Below, one piece after another: positions 56,990 through 64,000 of a stretch of 64,000 nt of DNA. The stretch comes from Portulaca oleracea (taxonomy: Eukaryota > Streptophyta > Magnoliopsida > Caryophyllales > Portulacaceae). The DNA is taken from positions 49,551,695-49,615,694 of the forward strand of contig CM055872.1 in NCBI GenBank assembly GCA_029582165.1, given 5' to 3'. The position numbers were made by a program, and so were the translations under genes. Below the pieces are notes generated by a model. That model was not told the origin of the DNA. It ran no database searches and was given only the letters and a program-made list of their open reading frames with translations. Position 1 is the stretch's first letter. Each line of letters starts with the position of its first letter.

Positions 56990-57455
56990 AAAGTGAATCC
57001 CCGCTCTATGTGTCCTACGACCGTCACAAAGCCAAGGGCGACGAAAGATAGAGTTGGGTGACACTTAATAAATAAGCAAATCAATAAAATATGTGAAACC
57101 CTTTTCTATGTCTCCTACGGCAGTTACAAAGCCAAGTGCGACACCAATAGTCTTGGGTGACACACAAAAAAAAAACTTTGGAAAAAGAGCGGAGCCCTTT
57201 TCTATGTCTCCTACGACCGTCACAAAGCCAAGGGCGACACCAATAGTTTTGGGTGACGTTTAATAAGGAAATCGTTAAAGCTTGTGGAGCCCTTTTCTAT
57301 GTTTCCTACGGCCGTCACAAAGCCAAGGGCGACAACAAATAGATGTGGGTGACACACTAAAAACACTAAAAATGTGGAGCCCTTTTCTATGTTTTCTACG
57401 GCCGTCACAAAGCCAAGGGCGACAACAAATAGATGTGGGTGACACTTAATAAAGT
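56990..57455 (+). repeat. 3' tandem repeats of Athila, five units
   Basis: Five copies of a unit containing 'cttttctatgt(c/t)tcctacg', 'gtcacaaagccaagggcgac' and 'tgggtgacac' start near 56,995, 57,100, 57,196, 57,290 and 57,376, spaced 86-105 bp. Joins between units vary in length and A-richness. Confidence 0.9.
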
Positions 57456-57963
57456 TGTTGATAAATAAACCCGAGCTCAAGCATGAAAACTTCTTCGATC
57501 GACCAACCTAGGCTAGAGAGTGCAATTGAGGCCCACTTGCACATATGCACAAGGACTTCACTCATCATGAAACTGTTTGGGGTTAAAAATCTCTCGGATT
57601 GGCATTCATCTAACCTAAGTGTCCTTAATTGTTTATGTTTGCCCCTTCTTTTTGATTGGTAAGACCGGTTGGGTGTCTAGGTGCAGGTGCTTGAATATCT
57701 TCTCCTTCTCTCACGTTTTCTTTGTTTTGTTTTTCACTCTTCACTCCCTTCTCTCTTCCATTTCTTCTCATGACTTTTGTTGGTAGAGTTGCTACAAACC
57801 CTCACGAGACCTACCTCGTCCACCCGGGCTACCGGGGGGTTTAAAGGGCTTGATGCATGTGCTAAATGCATTCGCGATTCCTGCGAAAGTGAGTTAGTTG
57901 TTTTTATTTTGTTCTTGTTTTCTAGTTTCTTTCGGTTTGTTTGCTCGGGACGAGAAAAAGTTT

Positions 57964-57988
57964 AAGTGTGGGGGGGGGGGGGGGAGGG
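57964..57988 (+). other. Athila polypurine tract
   Basis: The run AAGTGTGGGGGG, extended to about 15 G's and then AGGG, lies directly before the 3' LTR and matches the usual Tat/Athila polypurine tract. Confidence 0.85.
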
Positions 57989-59753
57989 TGTTTAGAACCG
58001 TTTTCGCGTCTAAATACCGCCTAAATCCTTAGGCATTTGACTTGTCTCGTAGCTCGTTTTAATAACTTTTCATGCGTTTTGTTTATTTTTTGTAGTTTCT
58101 GTAGGTTTTACTCAATACGAGGCTAAATGGGCTATTTTTGCACTAATCTCGGGAATCCCGAGATTCCTGAAGATTCCCCGAGCCCTGGTCGTGTCAAAGG
58201 CAGCGGAATCGGAAAGGCCGAGTATGTCGAAAGCGCAGAAATGCAAGTGCAAGCTCCCAGGCGTCAAAGGGTAGCCCCCGCGACCAATTCCGTAGCGGGC
58301 GCTACGCCCTGAAGTAATCAAGTGGCCGAGATAGACTGTGACCACGGTCACCTTGACCGTAGCCACGGTCAGATTGAAGCCAAACGCCCAAAAGGAGGAG
58401 TTGCAGCCGAGATGGACCGTGGTTACGGTCAAGCTGACCGTAGCCACGGTGAGCATACTACCCTGCCCAAGGAAGAAGTTGGCCGAAGGAGACCGTGGCC
58501 ACGGTCTCCTATGACCGTAGCCACGGCAGTGCGAAGGAGCGAAGAATAAGTGCCCACGGTCACCTTTCCTGCCTTACGCGAAGGAGCGAAGAATAAGTAC
58601 AGCGAAGAGAAGAGGGAACTTTCCTGCCTTACGCAGGATCGTGGCACTGATCACCTTATCGTGCCACGGTCCCCTGGACACGATTTTATGCGTAGTGTAT
58701 AAGTGATGAGTTTTGAGTAACAACCTTAGTTACTATTTATTGTTTTAAGTCATTTTAGAAGAGAGACATTTTTTTATCAATCTTTAGACAATCCTTAATC
58801 ATCTTTTACCTAGCTTTTATGATACTTTTAGCCTTCTATTATCACATTGATTAGAGAGTTAGTGAAGATTTTGCTGAGTTATCGATTCTTGTTCTAAATT
58901 CTCTCAAGTTTTATTTCAAGTTTGAAGATTATTATCATATTTGGAGCATTTATTATTCAGAGTTTTTGCTTTTTGTCATCAATCAATGAGTATTTCTTAA
59001 CCCTTCTCTCTTTTATTTCATAGTTCATCTATTAATCTCTATTTTGCTTTTGTTGTTTTTATTGATTTTGTTGATTGTTTGTTGTCATCTTGTTTATCTT
59101 TTTAAGCATGATTAATGTTGTTAATGTTAGTATCATGATAGTTAGGATGTTTAGTGGCTAGAACCCTAATGGGTTAGGGAGATATTAAGGGTGTGAATGA
59201 GTGATTAGGTTTGGGTTAGCAATATTAGTGAGTAACTAGTTAGGAAATCAATTTCCCAACCCTATCCTTCCCTCAAGTGGGATGTAATTGGGTGCGAAAA
59301 CATCCCGACTACATCCATTGCTTGTGGGAAGGTAGGAATTGGGATAGCTAGTGTTCTAGTTCGTGAACGCGAATAGAAACTAACTAGGAAATTCCGTTTA
59401 ATCGACTCCCCGGGTCTGTCTATGGACTTTGGGGAAGTTAATCGGGACTATCCTTGAAAAAGGAAGCCCGGTGGGTATTTTCCAACGGAGTTACCATTTG
59501 ATTTCCCTTTCTCGTTACTCTCTTGCTGCGAAACCCATTTCCGTATCCCCGTTTGCATCCTGAAAGTCTCCCGACACCCATTGTCTCACCTTTTGACCGA
59601 TCTTAGTGTCTCCTTTGTGCTATTTTTACCGCAAAAGTCTATCTCCCCTTTCTTAATCCTAAACCCTACCTAGAGTTAAGTAATTGCTGTGAAGGCCCCT
59701 AGCTCCCTTTGGAAGAATGATAGTATCGAGGTCTAACAACCCTATGTGCAACA
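57989..59753 (+). repeat. Athila 3' LTR
   Basis: 1,765 bp, close to the 5' LTR but with a rearranged stretch at about 58,545-58,680, where 'aaggagcgaagaataagt' and 'cctttcctgccttacgc' are repeated and several palindromes have decayed. The second half is almost unchanged. Confidence 0.92.
58334..58675. repeat. Palindromic motif array in 3' LTR
   Basis: Pairs start at 58335/58356, 58416/58437 and 58492/58514 (21, 21 and 22 bp apart), then degraded copies near 58,550, 58,638 and 58,660. Confidence 0.9.
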
Positions 59754-60183
59754 GATATGCATAATAATGAAGATATTGTGTACCCGCTAACCGCTTCAGA
59801 GGAGGAAAATAATGTTGATTCAAGGAAAGAAATAGATGAGAATGAACCAATGTCAATTGGGATGGGAACTGCGAAAACAATTCAAAAGCCAAAAGTTGAG
59901 ATGACATTTGAAACGTTTGAGGAACTCATGTGTTACTACAAAAGCTATGCTAAACAAGAAGGTTTCGGCATATCAAAAAGAACATCTACAAAAAAAGGAG
60001 CAGACACATACCAAACTATTGTGTGCAATAAGGCGGGTATGCCACGTTCAAGAGGAAAAAACATTATGAAGCCACGACCAGTATCAAATACAAATTGTAA
60101 GGCTAGAATTAATGTTATTGGTTCTGATTCAGGTGGTTGGAAAATAAATAGTCTTGAACTTACTCATAATCATGACTTGAGTC

Positions 60184-60493
60184 TAGGGGTGTTTATCGGT
60201 TCAAAACGAACCAAACCGGGCCGAACCGAATAAACCCAAAATCGAATAAGGGGTAAAGTCCACATCGAAAACCGAACAAAATCGGTTCGGTTCAGTGTTC
60301 GGTTTGTTCGGTTTTGAACCGAATAATGCCCATTTTTTATGGTTTTTCACTGCAATCGAATAAATTGAAAACCGAATAAAGGCTAAAGTCCAACCGAAAA
60401 CCGAACCGAATAAAAAACGGTTCGGTTTGGACCGGTTCAGTTTGATTCGGTTCTCGGTTTAATCGGTTCAAAACCGAATAATGCACACCCCTA
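60184..60493. mobile_element. hAT-type MITE inserted in the FRS exon, 310 bp
   Basis: Ends TAGGGGTGTTTATCGG and AATGCACACCCCTA are inverted and the 8-bp duplication CTTGAGTC is perfect (60176-60183, 60494-60501). Subterminal 'aaccgaa' and 'ttcggtt' motifs are dense on both arms. Ends are similar to the 39,033 MITE (TAGGGGTGT), so both may be moved by one transposase. The exon reads in frame from one side of the insertion to the other when the element and one TSD copy are ignored. Confidence 0.92.
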
Positions 60494-63257
60494 CTTGAGT
60501 CCAAGCAAAGCAAGATTTTATTCTTGCCATCGTAAGATAGACACACCCGCAAAGAGAAGACTTGATCTTAATGACGATGCAGGGATCCGATTGAATAAAA
60601 GTTTTAACACTTTTCTGGTGGAGGCTGGCGGGCATGAAAATGTACCTTTTTTGGAAAAAGATGCGAGGAATTATATACAAAAAAGGAGACGACTACAACT
60701 TCAAGAGGGAGATGCTGAAGCAATGCGCAAATACTTCATCAAAATGCATGCAAGTAATCCTAATTTCTTTTATATAATGGACCTTGACGAGGAACTTCGC
60801 TTGAAAAATGTATTTTGGGCTGATGCTCGAAGCAAGGCAGCATATGAAGAATTTGGAGATGTTGTGACTTTTGATACAACATATGTGGTAGATAAATATG
60901 ATATGCCATTTGCTCCTTTTGTTGGTGTAAACCACCATGGCCAGTCGGTATTGTTTGGTTGTGGTTTGATAAGTTCAGAGGATACAGAGACTTTCATTTG
61001 GCTATTGGAATCATGGTTGACTTGCATGAAAGGTCGTGCTCCTAATGCTATTATCACTGATCAAGACAAAGCTATGGGGAAGGCAATTGAACATGTTTTC
61101 CCTAATGCTAGACACCGTAGATGTCTTTGGCATATCATGAAAAAGATTCCTGAAAAGTTGAGTGGTTACAAAGAATATAAAGCAATGAAATCTGCTATTA
61201 AAGTAGCGGTATATGATACTTTAACTCCTCTTGAGTTTGAAGAGAGATGGAGTGCAATCATTGAGAAATACAAACTTTATCAGAATGAATGGTTGCGTTC
61301 GTTATATGATATAAGACATCATCCCTACATATGTCAAAGATCGTTTTTGGGCTGGAATGTCAACTACACAAAGAAGTGAGAGTATGAATGCTTTCTTTGA
61401 TGGGTATGTAAATTCCAAGACAACATTGAAGCAATTTGTGGACCAATATAAACATGCATTGGGTAGTAAAGTTGAGAAGGAAAGAAAGGCAGATTTTACT
61501 TCTTATGACTCTTGCCTCCCTTGTATTTCTCATTTTAGCATAGAGAAGCAATTTCAAGAAGCATATACTACTACAAAGTTTCAGGAGTTTCAGGAAGAGT
61601 TAAAATGTGGGAAGTTATATTGTGAGTTATCACTTCTGAAAGAAGAAGGTGCCACTTTGCAATATCAGGTGCGTGAAGATAAGAAGTGTGGAGAATATAG
61701 AAGAGAATTGTTGTTGGAGGTAATCCTAGACAAGGAAAGAGTTGATGTCAAGTGTAATTGTCATCTATTTGAGTTCAGAGGAATATTATGCAGACATGTC
61801 ATTGTTGTCCTACTCCACAAAAAAATTGATCATGTTCCATCAAAATATATTTTGAATAGATGGAGAAAGGATGTCAAGCGTTCCCACACCAAGGTTAAAA
61901 TAAGTTATGATAATCGGGAACGAAATAAAGAAATGGTACGGTACGATAAAATGCTTGAATCATTTAATGAGGTCGCGAACCTGGTGGGAGATTCCGATAT
62001 CAAATTTGAGAAGGTTATGGATGGAATACATAAACTAAAGATAGATGTTGAAAGTTGTGATGCAATTCATAATGCAGCAGGTATTGTTTATCTCTCTTTC
62101 ACATATTATCCTTATTTTTGAAAACAAAAAAGGTGTTTTAACTTCTTTTCAATCCTAATAATAGTCTTATAAATGTCATGTCAACAGGTAATAGAGGTAA
62201 CAAGAACATCCCAAAAGGACAAGGCCATAGTGACACAGTTGGCTCCCAGAAGTCGAAACAAAAATCAAAAGAGCAAGATCCTATTCTTGATCCTGTTATT
62301 GTGAGACGAAAAGGTCGTCCCCCTGAAAAGCGATTGAAATCTTCTCTAGATCAAGCAATACTAAACAAAAAGAGGAGTAACAACAATAGACAACCAATTA
62401 AATCTAGTCAAGACAAAGAGAAGGTATCGTATATGCTTAATTGAAAAACTATCGTCTTCTTAGAAATCAGTTAAGAATAATTTATGCTTAATCATTTCTC
62501 TTTTCATTTAGAGTTCAATATCTAAAGACGATATGATGGGCATTAGTGATTCACCATTATCTTTTAATACACATGGAGAAGGGCAAGCCCGACAGAATAC
62601 ATTAGTAAACCCCTTGGAGTTGCAAAGCACCCCTCCTTTGGCATACATTGAAGTTAATGGAAACTCCTCACAGTTAGAACCAAATGGAATGTAAGAATAG
62701 CTCAATAACTTTATTTGGCTTAGAATCTTATATTGGTCATATAATATATATTTTTTTTCATTTGGTATTTGACAGGTACCGCACCCTGTAATTAGTACAA
62801 ATGAACATTGCACTTTGATGTTGCCACATGTAAGTGAGATAAAGTTCTGCCATTTCAAAAAGTATTTGAGTTGAGTTATCAATCATTATCTAACTATATT
62901 TTCCTCTTCTTTTCTTTTCTTTTTTTTACTGTCATATGCTAAAAGCAACATCCTAAGAACATATGTAGCCCTGGGGATGCATTGTCTCAATCGAGTAATA
63001 TGACCCTACCAACATTGGCGTCAAGCACTATACCACTTCAATTCTGGCAATTTCCTTCCATGCCTCATTCAAGTAACACTTCAAATGCTTCCTATAGGTA
63101 AAAAAAGATATGCGTATATGGTAAAATTTATTCTTTGTCAATAAAGTATAGTATGGCACTAACCACTTTTGTAATGATAACAGGTTTTCTTGACTCTTAG
63201 GAATGATCTTCTATGAGCATTTTTGGATGGGCTTAAGTGACATTGAGTTGCTACTTT

Positions 63258-63409
63258 TATGTTGTTGGTTTTGAAGTAAAGTAGAGTTTTATGTTCAACT
63301 TATGTTTTGGTTTTGAAGTAAACTAGTGTTTTATGTTGAACTTATGTTATTGGTTTTGAAGAAAAGTAGTGTTTTATGTTCAACTTATGTTGTTGGTTTT
63401 GAAGAAAAT
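63258..63409. repeat. Short tandem repeat, 42-44 bp unit
   Basis: About 3.5 copies of a unit with 'ttggttttgaag', 'aaagtagtgttttatgt' and 'caacttatgtt' start near 63258, 63300, 63342 and 63386. It lies about 160 bp beyond the FRS stop codon. Confidence 0.85.
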
Positions 63410-64000
63410 GTCAACAGTAATTTTCAGCTACCTATTCTTTCTACCCAATTCTTAGGCCCCAAAAGCCAAATATTATCTACTAAACAACTAGATGCAACAT
63501 ACACTTCCCAGTTGTAACACAGGTAGCTGGTTTCTAGAATGAATAGCAACAATGTAATAAACTCAAGACGACTGATGTTAAGTAGGGTTTGTAGTGAAGG
63601 TGAACTTACATTGTCTTTGGCATGTGCGTAATGCATTACCAATTTGACTTCCCTGCAGTTGTGCAAATAGACGATGAATCTGTTAAGATTACAGAAACCT
63701 TAGAGGTAAATCAGAACTGAAAGAAACTCGATATTCATCAAACAGACAAGTATGAATCCCTTAAATGGCAACTCGATATTCATTAATCTGTTAGTCATCA
63801 TAAAACCTCCAATTTAAACACACAAACCCCAATTTAAACACACAAACTCCAACAAATTCATACATTCTGTATGCATTGGTTGATAGTCAAACTAAGCACA
63901 ATCCTGTATACACACAAGCAAATATCAAATTACCAGAAAACCCACCAAAATTTCGAAACACTGGGCTACATGAAAACATGGTAATCCAAAATTGAGCACA
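63410..64000. other. Unassigned right edge
   Basis: AT-rich DNA with a short direct duplication ('aaacacacaaac(c/t)cca' near 63,815-63,850). No gene is recognised. Confidence 0.45.

Larger units (their letters stand above)
45570..59753 (+). mobile_element. Athila-type Ty3/gypsy retrotransposon, 14.2 kb, full-length but decayed
   Basis: LTRs at 45570-47323 and 57989-59753 begin TGTTTAGA and end GCAACA, and the 5-bp duplication GATAT flanks the element (45565-45569, 59754-59758). A tRNA-Asp-type primer site follows LTR1 and a G-rich polypurine tract precedes LTR2. Order is gag, protease, RT, RNase H, integrase, palindrome block, third ORF, 3' tandem repeats. The primer type, large size and extra ORF after integrase are Athila features. 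Coding regions have at least a dozen stops or shifts. It sits in the same orientation as the FRS gene it interrupts. Confidence 0.95.
45562..63101 (+). pseudogene. FAR1-related sequence (FRS) gene, MULE-derived, interrupted by two insertions
   Basis: The first codons ATG GAT AT- lie at 45562-45569, just before the Athila insertion; coding resumes at 59759. Pieces: 59759-60183, 60502-62082, 62188-62423, 62512-62690, 62776-62829 and 62946-63101, with GT-AG introns between the last five. Domains: FAR1 zinc-finger DNA-binding (FEELMCYYKSYAKQEGF, TNCKARI, HNHDL), MULE-type core (VTFDTTYVVDKYDMPFA, ITDQDKAMGKAI, RCLWHI) and SWIM zinc finger (CNCHLFEFRGILCRHV). The tail carries RRKGRPPEKR. FRS proteins are transcription factors domesticated from Mutator-like transposases. 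Lesions: the Athila insertion, a hAT MITE, a one-base shift near 61,330 (before FWAGMSTTQRSESM), and a phase clash between the exons ending 62690 and starting 62776 that suggests one lost base. Confidence 0.85.

Noticed and set aside
56990..57455. CRISPR-like repeat-spacer array
   Set aside because: Units are about 90 bp with variable joins inside a plant retrotransposon; no short fixed repeat with unique spacers and no cas genes.
1..64000. tRNA, rRNA or organellar DNA insertions
   Set aside because: No cloverleaf with conserved A/B boxes, rRNA core or plastid/mitochondrial gene was recognised; the tRNA-like strings are retrotransposon primer sites.

Overview
The window is nuclear DNA of a flowering plant, probably a dicot. 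It has GT-AG introns, LINE, Ty3/gypsy, copia-like, hAT, Mutator-like and Stowaway transposons, and no tRNA, rRNA, CRISPR or bacterial-type operon. Most of it is mobile DNA. Only two host genes can be followed, both split by transposons.

Left part (1-7,868): a hypothetical exon at the edge, a 1.33 kb Mutator-like element with a 10-bp target duplication, a degenerate repeat block, and a 5'-truncated LINE (3,110-7,070) with endonuclease, reverse transcriptase, zinc-binding and RNase H parts, all frameshifted.

Host gene 1 (7,869-24,038, minus strand): a 12-exon gene whose exons I placed one by one. Every junction is GT/AG, phases agree and the spliced frame is open for 572 codons. It encodes a fused protein: an N-terminal tRNA m3C methyltransferase of the TRM140/METTL2-6-8 family and a C-terminal Methyltransf_16-type domain. 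Its coding sequence is 1.7 kb in 16.2 kb of DNA. Intron 10 holds an LTR element that contains a PDS5-like gene fragment and a LINE fragment; its second LTR holds a Stowaway element, which holds a hAT element. Intron 5 holds an antisense gypsy relic split by a Tat/Athila-like LTR, plus a LINE relic.

Middle (24,039-44,900): the gene's likely promoter, a fold-back Mutator-like element, a Stowaway MITE, a complete-looking but gag-less CRM-like gypsy element (26,173-32,346, TSD GATAA, LTRs of equal length and about 98-99% identical), a 5.3 kb hAT transposon (32,718-37,994, TSD ACACTAAC) whose transposase carries a 1.28 kb internal tandem duplication, two hAT-type MITEs, a copia-like solo LTR, a 1.26 kb Mutator-like element with very long TIRs, and smaller inverted-repeat elements.

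Host gene 2 (45,562-63,101, plus strand): a FAR1-related (MULE-derived) gene, now broken. A 14.2 kb Athila-type retrotransposon (45,570-59,753, TSD GATAT) sits directly after the first codons, a 310-bp hAT MITE (TSD CTTGAGTC) sits in the main exon, and there is at least one frameshift. The Athila element has gag, protease, RT, RNase H, integrase and a third Athila-type ORF, all with stops, and 3' tandem repeats.

The most unusual signal is a set of about 25 near-palindromic 14-bp motifs (consensus ACCGTGRCCACGGT). They lie in both Athila LTRs and in a separate internal block, and are mostly arranged as pairs with start-to-start spacing of exactly 21 bp, occasionally 22.
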